Assembly (NCBI GenBank): GCA_963082975.1
Contig: OY720344.1
Location: forward strand, 79,844,053 to 79,908,052
Reading direction: 5' to 3'
Length of the DNA stretch: 64,000 bases
Source of the DNA: Labia minor
Taxonomy: Eukaryota; Arthropoda; Insecta; Dermaptera; Spongiphoridae
A program made the position numbers and the translations under genes. Every line of letters starts with the position of its first letter. Position 1 is the first letter of the stretch. Of this stretch, positions 11,945 to 24,085 are shown one piece after another. The notes under the pieces are model-generated. The model ran no database searches. It had not been told where the DNA came from and worked only from the letters and a program-made list of their open reading frames with translations.

Positions 11945-12366
11945 TTCGTCTATCTATTTATCTCTGTGGTTCTACGGAACTCGAAAGTTCTTGGCCGCAG
12001 CAACCGCACCTCTCCAACTATTCCTATTCTGAGCCTCAACCCTCCAATCCATATCCTCTCCCATCTCTCTCACGTCCCTTCCCACATTATCCACCCACCG
12101 TCTCCTTGGTCTTCCAAGCGGACGTTTCCCACTCGGTCTCCCCACCAATATATTTTTTGCCATTCATTCTTCTCCCATTCTAGCCACGAGCTCTGCCCAT
12201 CGCAGCCTTCTCGATTTTATAATTCTAACTATATCTGGAGATGCATAGATGTCATGCAATTCCTCGTTATGCAGTCTCCGCCATTCCCCGGTGACCTCAT
12301 CTTTTTTTGGACCATAAATGCTGCGAAGAATCCTATTCTCAAATACTCTAAACCTACTCTCGTCTA
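11945..12366 (-). pseudogene. RTE-like LINE 3' tail (copy L1)
   Basis: Minus-strand reading gives the C-terminal tail of a non-LTR retrotransposon reverse transcriptase. The region reads ESRFRVFENRILRSIYG in places, then MAKNILVGRPSGKRPLGRPR with RRRW, and ends SWRGAVAAAKNFRVP before a stop. This proline/arginine-rich tail is typical of RTE-related endonuclease/reverse transcriptase proteins in arthropods. After the stop come the 3' UTR and a short GATA-type tail (plus-strand CTATCTATTTATCTCTG at about 11950). It is 5'-truncated: its left coding limit abuts family B copy 2 near 12366. No RT palm or endonuclease remains, so it is a dead insertion. A plus-strand open frame across the same region is only a shadow. 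Confidence 0.8.
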
Positions 12367-12710
12367 CCTCGCAATTTGAATTGGATTAACTAACATAGAT
12401 TATATTTAAATTAAATTTAATTAATAAATAATATTTATTAAACCAGCGCGTGTTTGGCTGAAATTCTATATATAGCAGTTTTATACAATTTTTAATCATG
12501 TGAAAAACTATCAAAAATATCTTTATTTTTACGGTGAGTTTAGAGGGAAAAAAATGAAAACGTGATAGGTAATGATCCTCTTCCAGATGAGCTACATTTC
12601 TCAAAAGTTAATAGAAAACTGCGAATTTTGAATAATGGCCGTGTTCCAAATTTCATTAATCTAGCTCAAACCGTTTTAGCGTAATCTTGTCTACATACAA
12701 ACTTTTAAAA
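12366..12710 (+). repeat. Family B copy 2 (internally deleted, 5'-truncated)
   Basis: Begins CTCGCAATTTGAATTGGATT and reaches CAGCGCGTGTTTGGC, then jumps directly to TGAAATTCTATATATAGCAG. The cis block present in full copies (TTGATGGCACCACGTCACG and following) is therefore deleted. It ends with AATCTTGTCTACATACAAAC and lacks the 3' hairpin. Its left end is fused to the LINE tail. Confidence 0.85.
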
Positions 12711-13888
12711 TAAAAAGTGAAAAACTAAAAAAATATTACAATATTTTGATAATTTTAATAATAAAAATTATCTAATTATTAGTAGTATTATAAAAAATTT
12801 TACTTTTTTCAAAAATGCTCTTTAAATTACGATAGATTAATATATTGAAATATTCTTGTGATTATTCTTTTCTTAAATAAACACTGATTAATATTTATTA
12901 TTAGAAATCATAGATAGACATTTTTCCTAAAGGATTATTAATTTACAATAAACAATCAATAAATAAATAAAAATTTTAATTTTGATTATATCTGACTAAA
13001 ACATAAACTTAAACTAGAAATGATGGATTTTGTTAAATTTTATTGGCTTTTGGAATGCATGACCATTTTAGGCAGAATTATTTAATCTTAAATAATCCTA
13101 ATTGAACTCTCATTTTCAAATTGTTCTAATCAAGAGTATAACTATCATGAGGATGGTAGCTTACCTTAGTATAAAACCACTATGCACACGATTTATTTAT
13201 TTATTTAAAAAAAATATTTTTTTTTATTTTTATGAGAATATATTAGAAAGGATTACCAGAGAATCATAGGTTCTTACTCATCTTTTATTATATATTTGTC
13301 AACCGTTTTATATCTTCATTTAGTTTATTACCAAATGAACTTTTTTGACCAAAATAGAGGTATCCTACATTTGGAGTGCGTTTACCTTTTAAGAGCTCGT
13401 TTCTTTTCAAGACAATCATCTATCTGAGCTTACATTTATTGTCTGGGGACTTTTGTTTTGTATTTTAACCAACAGATGCATTTAAAATTTAATCCTTAAG
13501 AAATAAAGATCCACATCAAAGAAACTTTGTTAAAAAAAAATGATAGCTAGCGGGAATTTTTTCTTAGAAATAAGAATACTATTATATTCTTTTCATTAAT
13601 TTCAACTATATTAATTGTGTTCTTTTTTTAAAGATTTGCTTTTAATTTATTTATTATTATTATTTTTTTTTCTTTTGTTTATTATAAATCCAATTTGGAA
13701 GCGGAAACTGGATTTATTATAATTTCAATATACAATGGAATTTTAAACATTAAACAATATTTTTTTTATTAAAGTCTTTTATATCCAGAAACCAATCTTG
13801 TATTTCAAATGTTTCTATATATTTAAGCTCATCATTTATTTATTAAGAGATCGTATCAGAATTGAATTTAATACTATTCTTAAATTAG
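12711..13888. other. AT-rich sequence, no gene recognised
   Basis: No protein similarity, terminal repeats or dispersed family match seen. Confidence 0.45.
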
Positions 13889-14340
13889 CTGGAGTGTCTC
13901 CACTCGACTATCTCGCAATTTGAATTGGATTAAATAACATAATATATTATATTTAAATTAAATTTAATTAATTATAAATTATAAATAATAAATATTAAAC
14001 CAGCGCATGTTTGGCTTTTTATTGATGGCACCATGGCACGTGTTGGCGCGTGAGATTTGCAGTATTAAACAATTAATTCTGGTACTTTCAGCAATTCAAT
14101 CAAGCTGAAATTCTATATATAGCAGTTTTATACAATTATTAATCTTGTGAAAAATTATCAAACATATATTTTTATTTTTACGGTCACTTTAGAGGAAAAA
14201 AAATCAAAACGTTGTAGGTAATGACCCTCTTGCGGTTGAGCTACATTTCTCAAAAGTTGATAGAAATCTATGAATTTTGAATAATGTCCATGTACCAAAT
14301 TTCATCATTCTAGCTCAAACCGTTTTTGCGTAATCTTGTC

Positions 14341-14414
<74 letters not shown>

Positions 14415-14534
14415 GACATTTTTCTCAACCTTAGTGAAAATGATTCAGGAACCTTCAAAACGTATAAAAACATCAAAATCTCAACATCGAAAATTTTCGT
14501 GATCGCAATACTATCCCTTTCGAGATAGTAAAAA
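13889..14534 (+). repeat. Family B copy 3 (full length)
   Basis: Runs from CTGGAGTGTCTCCACTCGAC to CGAGATAGTAAAAA. It contains a long (CA)n(TA)n microsatellite (about 14343-14412) exactly where other copies have short CA runs or none. The near-terminal stem CTATC...GATAG and the left-end ACTATCTCGC give a subterminal inverted repeat. It is followed within a few bases by a family A copy. Confidence 0.88.
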
Positions 14535-14539
14535 TATGA

Positions 14540-15106
14540 ACCGTGGCCAGGTACAGAACCGACGATTTGAAATAAATAAATTTTTAAACATTATATATAA
14601 TATATATATATATATTAAAAAAATATTTTTAAAACTTGAATTAGAATATACTAAATATATCAAATTTTATCTTGAGCCGTTCAAGCTATACACATATATA
14701 CGGATGGACTGACAGACATCATGCTAAAAACACTTTTTTCTATTAACAAAATGCATGATTTGTGAAGATGTGTAAAAAAAAATTTGGTGTGAAAACAATC
14801 CTTACCTTCCTATCGTCGGTCGGTAATACTACCACTTTCATTTTTCGGATATATACCAAAAGTTGATGAATTTATCGTACTGATGCATTAAGTAAATTTT
14901 GCCATTACCAAATTTTATCAAAATTCGTTGAGCCGTTCAAGCTATATACATCTATACGGACACACAGACGGACAGACGGACAGAGCTCATGCTAAAAATA
15001 CTTTTTCTGTTATCAAAATTCATGATTCGTGGAGATATGTAAAAATCTCCACATGTGAAATTTGGTGTGAAAACAATACCTCCCTTACTATCGTCGGTCA
15101 GTAAAA
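14540..15106 (-). repeat. Family A copy 3 (old subtype)
   Basis: Starts CCGTGGCCAGGTACAGAACC and ends CTATCGTCGGTCAGTAAAAA. It holds two successive core-plus-3'-module units: ACGGATGGACTGACAGACAT near 14700 and ACGGACACACAGACGG near 14956. The CRE-type palindromes of young copies are absent. Its 5' end directly follows family B copy 3. Confidence 0.8.
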
Positions 15107-15830
15107 AAATAATGGAAAAATTATTATGTTAATAATTATTTTGAACAAAACCTCAATATGGAGGTTGTATTTTATAACGAGAAATAACATTATGTCGAAT
15201 AGTCAAAAAGTCGTGAATTTTGATAGTGTTTATTAATCACTTTCCTCACTTTTTTGACTCAAAAACCCTTCAATTGTGTATTTCTGTTTAAATTACGATT
15301 TTAAGTTTTTAATATATTTATTTATTAATGTTATAAATCTATATTCATAGCTATATAGGCGGATAATAATATCCATATATAATAATAATAATAAAAAAAA
15401 AAAATGTTTACAATATATCTATAAATAAGATAGTATTTTTTAAATTTAGAAATATATATAAAAAAATCATTCAATTAAGATGAATTTAAAAGTAGCTTTT
15501 AAGATAAAAATAAAAGAATTTAAAATTGGTTATATTTTTATGGGATGGGGTGGGTGGGTTAACGTGGATCTCTTTTTTTTACTAGATGTTAGATAACTAC
15601 GTGCAGTGAAGACAATCTTAATTCTCAACATGTACAATCTATTGATTTTCACCAAAATAGGATTTTAAATTAAGTTCAGTTTATATAAATTAACAAATAA
15701 TAAATATACATATTTTAAGATTTCTAAAAAAGAAACATTTTCATTTTAAATGTTAGTTTATATATATAGATGAATATTTATATAATTATTTCATTAAAAA
15801 AAAGAAAGAAAATATTATCTATCGATCAGT
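15107..15830. other. AT-rich sequence, no gene recognised
   Basis: Nothing beyond short homopolymers and A/T runs. A GGGATGGGGTGGGTGGG stretch lies near 15543. Confidence 0.4.
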
Positions 15831-16315
15831 CTTAATGGCCTTACTAAAGGCGAAAGTTCTTGACCGCTAGACCAAATTCATTTAACCTTCCTCTACTTCC
15901 ATCCAATTTCGAATCTTTCCTAATTTCCTCATTTCTGATTTTCTATGATCAACCCACTACATTCTTGATTGTTTTTTCCGTATACAATCTCGTTTCTTTT
16001 CTCATTTCAGAACAATGTCCTATCGATCGTAAAATATTGTTTTTCAAAAATAATTTTAAAATATTTCATGAACTTGATCCAACCTTTTGGAGTATAATAG
16101 AAAATAACGAATGTATGAAGTTGATAAGTGATAAACTTAGAAAGGACGCCGCTCTCTCTTTTTATTCAAACAATGGTTGCTATTTGTAAAATTGCTGCCC
16201 TTTTATCCCTACGAGAATTCAGGTTTAAATTTTATCAGAAGGTGAATTGTGCAGAAGTGAAAGATGAAAAGTGTTCAAAGACAAGAAAAATAACTTCGTT
16301 GATTTTCAAGTAAAA
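15831..16315 (+). other. Unassigned open region of more balanced composition
   Basis: Two overlapping plus-strand frames (15860-16189 and 16128-16313) give about 109 and 61 codons without stops. The first contains DRKILFFKNNFKIFHELDP and ends DKLRKDAALSFYSNNGCYL; the second continues with KIAALLSLREFRFKFYQK. I recognise no family, and neither frame has a clear splice or promoter context. The two frames together could be remnants of one decayed transposon ORF with a frameshift near 16190. No function is proposed. Confidence 0.25.
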
Positions 16316-16683
16316 CAATTTTTTTAACTACAAATAGACTTTCTTTTATTTATTGTTAACGTATTTTATAAAAAAATTACAAATAGAAAATGAAAATCAA
16401 TTATATTTCTTTGCATTAAAAGAATTAAAACTTGATTGCTTACAACTATTTGTTATTGTTATTATTATTATTAATCAAATATTTAATTAATATATAAAAG
16501 TTTTTGTCTGTACGGGGGATCTGAAAGGCATCAAGTGGAATCGGGCTTTATTATTAGATAAATACATAAAAATTTAGAATATATTACTGATTTTATGAAA
16601 ATTACGATATCAGAATTGGATTTTTTCCACCTAAAATACATTTTTATTTTTAAATTATTTTCGAAAATGTTTTCTTCAATTTT

Positions 16684-17264
16684 TACTATCATGCCAGAGA
16701 TAGTATTGAGATCACGAAAATTTTCGATGTCGATATTAGGATGTTTTATACGTTTTAAAGGTCCCTGAGTCATTTTCGCTAATTGTGAGATTGAGAAAAA
16801 TGTATATGTATATATATGTATGTGTGTTTGAAGACAAGATTACGCAAAAACGGTTTGAGCTAGAATAATGAAATTTGGTACAAGGGCACTATTCAAAATT
16901 TGTAGTTTTCTATCAACTTTTGGAAAATGTTTTACATCTGGAGGAGGGTCATTACCTACCAAGTTTTCATTTTTTTTATCGTAAAGATAAAGATCTGGTA
17001 TAGATTTGATAGTTTTAAAATTAAAAATTGTATAAAACTGCTATATAGAATTTCAGCTTGATTGAATCGCTGAAAGTACCGTAATTATTTTTTAACACGA
17101 CTGCAATCACGCCTCAGCACGTGATGTGGTGCTATCAATAAAGAACCAAACACGCGCTGGTTTAATAAATATTATTTATTAATTATAAAATTTATAATTC
17201 AATTTAAATAATATAATTAATCTAATTCAAATTTGCGAGATAGTCGACTGGAGACACTCCAGAT
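16684..17264 (-). repeat. Family B copy 4 (full length, reversed)
   Basis: Reverse orientation: starts TACTATCATGCCAGAGATAG and ends GGAGACACTCCAG. It keeps ACCAAATTTC-type core, GTAATGACCCTC (as its complement) and CTATATAG. The 3' hairpin stem is partly decayed (GATAGT versus ATCATG). Confidence 0.87.
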
Positions 17265-19918
17265 TTTTCTTTGTCAAGTAATTTTTTATCATTATATATT
17301 ATCATTATATTTAGGGAGTGCGGAAAATATATATCTAATATCTGATTTTATTATATGATTATTAATAATATCTATTAATAAAATTTAAATACTTATTTTC
17401 TAATAAATATTTGTTTTTCATTAATTTCTAGAAAATTCTTAATTTACCTATCTAAAAATACATTTATTTACATACCCATCCAATATTTTATTTTAATATG
17501 TTCCAAAGACTATATTTTCAAAAATAACTAAATTAACGAAATCAAATTATACATGTAATTAACGATCAACTAGGATTGTATATATAATGTAATCCATTTA
17601 TTAATATTCAAAAACTTTAACTATATTAAATATGGCTATTTTATTTAGGATAATATAATATCTATAAGTAGCGTTATTTAAATTACTGATTCTAGATATA
17701 AACTTAAGATTCTTATTTATATCGTAATAAAGAAAGATCACTATTTTTTAGATTCAAATCATTTATAAAGGTATTATATTTTATATGAACAGTGAGAATT
17801 TGAAATAATCTGATTATATATCAAAGATAGAAAGAAGAATATAGCTATCACAGTTTTTTCAAAAAATTATTTAAAGTTATTTAAAATAAAGAAAATTTGT
17901 AAGAGATAAATTTTCAGTGATATGTCAAAAAAGAGAGGCCAACCAGAAACAAATGTCTTGCTATGAAAGTAAAAAAGAAAAACTTAATTAAGAAAGGAAA
18001 TAAAAGAAGAATCTTCTTTTTCTTTTTCTCAATATTCAGAGCGAACCGAGGATTTGCAAGATCATAAAAATGGAGATCGCATTGCATCAGGCGCAAAAAT
18101 GACAAACTAAGCTTCTTACAAAAAAATCAAAAATTCTATAGTATTATAATCATAAATAAAAATATTAAAAAAATTATATCAAAATAAATTCAACTCAAAT
18201 AGAGTTATTATCAGACTTTTCAAATTAAAATTAATTAATACAATTTATTTCTTATTATTATTTATTATTTTATATGTTAATTAAGTAATTATAATTGTAG
18301 AATTAAATAAGTGTAATTATAAAACACTGAAAATATCCAATTTTTATGCATATGATTGGTTGACCTGGTATAAGAAACTTGTAGTCGAGTGATCCAATCT
18401 CTCCATGTTTAAAATAAATAAAAATTTAAGTATTTAACACAATTGAACAATACTTTAATTACAAAATAACTTAAGTTTCAGAAATGCGTTTAGAGCCCGA
18501 TTGCTTTAATGAAAATGAAATTAAAAAATGTATGTTTATATACAAATTGTAATGCAACAGTGATTCATAATTCAACAGAAATTAATCTATTTTCATCGAA
18601 CTTTTAGTTCTTTTATAAAATCTATATGTCTATGTGTCTGTCGCCAAAAATTTTTTTTTTTAATTTTGATTTTGGATTCGAGTAGAGCTTAAAAAAGTGT
18701 AAATGTAAAGTGGTCTTGGTTTTTTAAAATTCGGTTGGAATATGGTCATATCGGCTGTCAAAGTTGAAAATATCCCATATATTATAACTACTGTAATTAA
18801 TGTTATTAAAATGTAAAATTGTAAAGAAAAAATGTTTAGACATTATTGTAAACATTAAAAAAATGCCCGGGAACATTAGGGAAATTCCCAGAAACATTGG
18901 GAAAATTCTACATTATTTATCTAATTCTCACAATATATTAAGATCATATAAATTGGAATTATTTATGCAATTTTGTGTTAAAGATTAATAAAAGTTTGTT
19001 GATAGTAATGCTTCCTAGCATTCCCAGATGTTTTTCTTTCAAATATATGTTAAATGGTTTAATATTGATAATACACAATCCTAGAAAATCTCTTTTTCAC
19101 TCAAATAAATTTTATTCAGTTAAAGATGAATGTTTATTGACTGAAAAAACTAAAAATACCTTTTCAGGAAAGAGAGAGAGAGAGAATTATTCTTAAGTAT
19201 ATGATTTTTTTCTAATTTATCAATATTTTTTAGAACAGAATATTTGATTAAAATTTATCATTATAAATTATTTAACCAATTTATAAAATGTTTAATATAT
19301 TAAAAACAATCAGATTATTCAAGACAATAAATTTATAAACAACAATTATTATAATTATTCAAGTAAACGCATTTTCGTGGATTTGGATAATACTTTACCA
19401 CTGGGTTTCTTTTACAATTCCAAATAAACTTTTCTTATGAAATTTTTTTGTGCCTCTTCTAGTTTACGAGATAAAAATTATTAAAATGAAAGGCCGAAGG
19501 TTAGAAAAGTAAATCTGTAAAGAAATAAATTGTTTAAAATCTAGTTATAGCCATTAATTACAAAATGTTCTGGCACTACTCATGGCCCACGATCAAGCCC
19601 GGGTGATTAATTTCTTTCTTTCTAGCAATTTTACCATTGTCAGTGAGGGTGGTTGAATACCATAGCTATTACACATTTTAACTAATTGAACTCAAATTGG
19701 GTATAGAAGATAAAGAATAATTGCTACTAATTATGAACACTTTATATTATTATCTACTTTTTATGAAAAAAAAAATTAATTTACGAAATAATGTTTTATT
19801 TTTAAAATATTAATTATTTTATCATTATAATTTATTTATAAAAGTAATTAAAGTAATAATGATTTTATATGATTAAAAAAGCAACGTCAAGTGATAGTAA
19901 ACATGTATAAGAATAATG
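17265..19918. other. AT-rich sequence, no gene recognised
   Basis: Small open frames at 17914-18105, 18800-18988 and 18975-19196 have no recognisable domain and AT-driven composition. One patch, AATGCCCGGGAACATTAGGG to CCCAGAAACATTGGG (about 18861-18900), is a local repeat of ACATT-GGGAA(A/T). Confidence 0.4.
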
Positions 19919-19924
19919 GTTATA

Positions 19925-20264
19925 AAAGGTGTTTCTTTTAGAGGTATAGAACTTTAAATTGCAATAAAACAACGATGGATTATTCGATTGACATGAATTT
20001 TATTTATACAAAAGATAATCTTGTGGCATTACATTTTATATATGATTTCTGGCATATGATCGCCACGGCGGATGTAGTCCAATCTGGACGTCCAATTTTC
20101 GATAACTTTTTCCAACATTTGTGGCCTTATATCGGCAATAACACGGCGAATGTTGTAATCATGGCTCTATACCGATCACCATTGACTGTAACGGGTCTTC
20201 CTCAATGCTACTCTCTACAGTAGCAATAGCCTAGCAGCAATATACCTCGAAAAAAAACACCCTT
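19925..20264 (-). mobile_element. Internally deleted Tc1/mariner element with TIRs and TA duplication
   Basis: Left TIR AAAGGTGTTTCTTTTAGAGG (19925-19944) and the complement of the right end, AAGGGTGTTTTTTTTCGAGG (20245-20264), differ at only a few positions. Each is flanked by TA (19923-19924 and 20265-20266), the target site of Tc1/mariner elements. Between them lies only the C-terminal end of a transposase on the minus strand. At 340 bp it is a MITE-sized deletion derivative. Confidence 0.85.
20029..20139 (-). pseudogene. C-terminus of a Tc1/mariner-type transposase
   Basis: Minus-strand translation gives IADIRPQMLEKVIENWTSRL followed by DYIRRGDHMPEIIYKM and a stop at 20029-20031. This agrees with the extreme C-terminus of an insect Tc1/mariner transposase subgroup ending in ...HMPEIIFKM, from my memory of the family. 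The DNA-binding domain and the catalytic D,D,D/E residues are absent, and upstream codons are out of frame. It cannot encode an active enzyme. A plus-strand open frame covering the same bases (19975-20223) is a shadow. Confidence 0.75.
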
Positions 20265-20266
20265 TA

Positions 20267-20559
20267 TCTCACCTTTAAGTATAGATAAAAAATTATTAAA
20301 AAAAAAAAAAAAATAAATGATGTTCGAAAGTCTTTACTTTAATTTAGTTATGTAAAGAAGCCTTATTATATTTTTTTTTAAATAAATATTAAGAAAAACT
20401 ATTTAACTAATTTTCTCTAGTATATTAGATTACTAAAATAGATTAATCAAACTATCTGTGATGAGGATGAATTAATACAGAGAATGGGAATCTAAGTAAA
20501 TACTTGGGTTCCATTAATGAACTGATTAATAGCTAGCTATCTCTACGATTATATATATA

Positions 20560-20608
<49 letters not shown>

Positions 20609-22300
20609 AACATATAGCAGTGATGTATATACCTATTTACCTACCTAGTATCTAGTACTTATACATAGTATTCTTGTTACTATATTCAATATAATATTCA
20701 ATCCATCTCAATCTCAACATTTCTAATATCATATGCAATCCAGTCGACTATAATAATTTCCAATTAATAACGGAATGACTCGATGGTCGAAAATTCCATA
20801 TCCTATATATGATTGAACGTTTAACTTAATGAAAAGCTTATTTTAAATTATAAGTTCAGATAAGAGAAAAAAAAGAGTAATTTTAAGAAATTACAAAGAG
20901 AATACAATTAACAGAATGAAATTCCAACGAATAATTATAAATGAAAATGAAAAGTTTAATTAAACAGAAGAGAAATAGAAAGATAAAATAAAAAAATAGA
21001 CCAATTTTATATATAATAGGTATACTTATTTGATCTTATGTAAAATTTGAAGATTTTATTTTTTTATTATGTTAATTTATAATTTATGACCATTGAAGAA
21101 ATTAATGGACACATTACTGTTGAAACCTGGAGATAAACAAGCCAAATGGGATGATATAGTATATAGATTTACTATAATCCGCTGTCGTCATCAATTTTAG
21201 ATGTATCATATAATATAATATTAAATTATTATTTACTTTTGATATTATTTACTTCACACTATTTTTTAATAAAAAAATATTCAAATAATATAGAAAATAA
21301 CATTTGTTTGTTATTTTCATTTTAGCTGTAAAACTATAATAATGTATTTATTAGATTATTGTTTCCCTAACAATAGTCTAACAAAAACATGTTAAAAAAT
21401 AAAAATTTGGTTTAATATTAGGTTTATCAGAAATTCAAATCAATGCAATGATTCAAGTGGTTTATTAAACAGCGTGTATTATATTATGTAAAAACGGGGG
21501 TTTATATACATGTATGGTGTTAAAATAGGAGAGAAAAATAGGATTTAATATATTATCATTTCTTGTGGATTCTTAAAGTCACAATTTTACGGAAAGATGC
21601 GAAAAATTCTTAAGAAAAATTTTAACAGATGGGCTAACATTTTAAATACCAATCCTTAAAATAGAGGATCTTATATGTAGATTTTTTAGCATAGATGTAT
21701 ATTTTGTTAGGAATTATGTTCACACACAATTTTTTTATACAGTATAGCTCGGACTCTTTAATTTTTCGAAATTGTTGTTCTAATTAAAAATATATAATAA
21801 AAATTTTAAAATATATATTATATTTTTGTTGATGATATAAATAATTCTCAAACTATTAAATATAAACTTTTATTTAATTTAATTTCATTCAATGTAAATT
21901 ATTAAAAATTTATCTTTTATTTATTTTAATGTTATATATTTGTATTTGTTTTCAAGAGTAAATGCATTGGGGATTTGTAATTATTAACACATATAGTAGT
22001 GAATAAACTTTCATTCTGAGTGCTTGTTAATCCATTTTCAAAATAACTTGTTCTCTTTCTTTATTTTATTTCATTTTATATTTTATATTATTTTTGTTTG
22101 GCAAAAACTCGTAGCAAACAAAAACAACAAAAGAGAATTAAAATCATTATCCACAAGAGATTGGGTTGATTAGTCATTGGTGTTAAAAAGTTCCAAAGAT
22201 AAAGTGAAGAACAATAGTTGTTCACATGAATGATATCATTTGTGCAAAGTATCAGGTGATTTCGACTGTGAGAATACACGCCCAATGGGAGAGCGGATAA
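20267..22300. other. AT-rich sequence, no gene recognised
   Basis: Contains an (AT)n microsatellite at about 20556-20606. No coding exon, dispersed family or terminal repeat recognised. Confidence 0.45.
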
Positions 22301-22515
22301 AACTAGAGAAAAGGCGTGAATAAATACGGGTCAATGCATCCTGCCCTTTGTCGATTCTCCCGAAGGAATGGTGTTTCAGTTGCCACCGACGAGATAATTG
22401 ACTCTATGGGTAAATGGCAGACACCGATACGAGACAAGAGACAAACCCCCCCCCCCCATCGAAAAATGAACGGAGAGACAGATGGGAGCACTCATCGAAA
22501 CAATATCCATGAAAA
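22300..22515. other. Less AT-rich patch with a run of 13 C, unassigned
   Basis: Open on both strands for more than 60 codons (plus 22316-22519, minus 22303-22491), which reflects composition rather than coding. It includes a poly-C run at about 22446-22458. No domain is recognised on either strand. It could be an unrecognised exon, a regulatory element or a transposon remnant. Confidence 0.3.
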
Positions 22516-22919
22516 ATAGTGTGCTTTGTTTCCTATGACAGTTCTTGTTTTAAAAATTGTTTCATAATCTCTAATCTACAACACAAGCTTTAGAAATCAC
22601 CAGACAGGGTGATTAATAGCGGAAAAATATATAATAATTCTACGTTTGGGGCGGAAAATGAGGAATAAATATAGTAATAGATGATATTAAATGATTTTTC
22701 ATTTTGCTTTTATTCCATTTAAGGAAATTCCACTAAGAGAACTTGTCACTCTCCAAATTTAGAAGTAATTTAAGCATTTCTCATTGAAAGATGATAACAA
22801 AAGGAATTAATATGTTTTTCTTAGAAAAAGAAGTATATTACATTGACATGATACATATACATATATACATACCTAATATATAAATAAAGATTTGTCTGTA
22901 CACTGTAAAATTGAATAAT

Positions 22920-23442
22920 TTTTACCGATCGACGATAGGAAGGGAAGGTATTGTTTTCACACCCACATTTCACATGTGGAGATTTTTACATCTCTCCACA
23001 ACTCATGCATTTTGTTAACAGAAAAAAGTTTTTTTAGCATGCTGTCTGTCCGTCTGTCCGTTTGTCCGTTCACCCGACTGCGTATCCGTATAGAAGTGTA
23101 CAACTTGAACGGCCAAACGGATTTTGATAAAATCTGGTATATTTACTTAATGTATCAGTAGCATGAATTCATCAACTTTTGGTATATATCCGGAAACCGG
23201 AAGTGGTAGTTTACAATTTATTAATTTTATATTCATTGTTGGATAATATTTCACTTAAAATATAGTAGTGATAAATAATTGATTAATTAAACTAAAAATA
23301 AAAACTAAGATAATGTAATTTAGTCATATTAATTCAAGTTTTAAAAATATTGTTTTTTGATACTTTACATATATATATATATAATGTTGTTTTGCAATTT
23401 CTTTATTATTTATTTCGGTCGGTTCTGTGTCTGGCCACAGCT
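22920..23442 (+). repeat. Family A copy 4 (old subtype)
   Basis: Starts TTTTACCGATCGACGATAGG and ends GGTTCTGTGTCTGGCCACAG. It has the GTGGAGAT hairpin region, a CTGTCCGTCTGTCCG microsatellite, the core, and CCGGAAACCGGAAGTGGTAG. Its right half (AATATTTCACTTAAAATATA) matches the 60-kb copy and lacks the CRE-type pair, so these two form an older subtype. Confidence 0.85.
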
Positions 23443-23959
23443 CATATTTTACTTCCAATTCATAAACTGGGAATCCAAATAGAGTATTAAAACATTTGTA
23501 TCTTTCTGTCTAGCTGTCCAAAAATTTTGGGATATATATAGATATATTCACTATATAAATAAACTGATCCGATTTTTATCAATATCCTCTAAATTGTTCA
23601 TACATATCCTTATTTGTACATGAACTATAATCTAAGTAATTAGTAATTAAAAACCAAAATATAAGAAAATATATTCCCATATTCAGCTACTAGGTCAGTT
23701 GGGGAGAGTGGAAGTGAGATCATTTAAAGTGTGACATCAAAATACAAAATTTTAAAATGTGTGTAAATGTAGACATCAACAATGAATTAAATTTTAAATA
23801 TATTTACTTACTATGATGATAAATTCATTGTTTTTAAGTAAAATCTGGTACCAACTCTACTGATGAAACCGTTAATGAGTAATTTGGTGTTAAATAAAAA
23901 ATGTTTGCATTTGACCAATCAATTGTAAATAAATTTTAAAAAAATGTTAAAAATTTGAA

Positions 23960-24085
23960 AGCATTAAAATGACATTTCGATTATCATTATTCTTTAAATT
24001 TATTAACTGAATGTAAATGTATGATAAAAAAATTGTTTACTTATTTTGATGGACAAACAAACAAACCGAGTGAAGATAACGAGTT
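23960..24085 (+). repeat. Direct repeat pair, unit 1 (CAAACAAACAAAC type)
   Basis: Shares ACATTTCGATTATCATTA, AAATTGTTTACTTAT, a GACAAACAAACAAAC microsatellite and CGAGTGAA with unit 2 at 24600-24710. Layout (core, ACAA microsatellite, short tail) recalls families A and B. Confidence 0.6.

Noticed and set aside
11774-12379. 201-codon plus-strand open frame
   Set aside because: Most of it is the antisense of the LINE tail on the minus strand, which gives a recognisable reverse-transcriptase C-terminus.
15836-15890. tRNA-like look of GGCCTTACTAAAGGCGAAAG
   Set aside because: No cloverleaf, anticodon arm or TTCGA-type B box could be built.
20556-20606. Long AT runs as possible centromere or origin signal
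   Set aside because: Simple AT microsatellites are scattered through the whole window. Nothing distinguishes this one.
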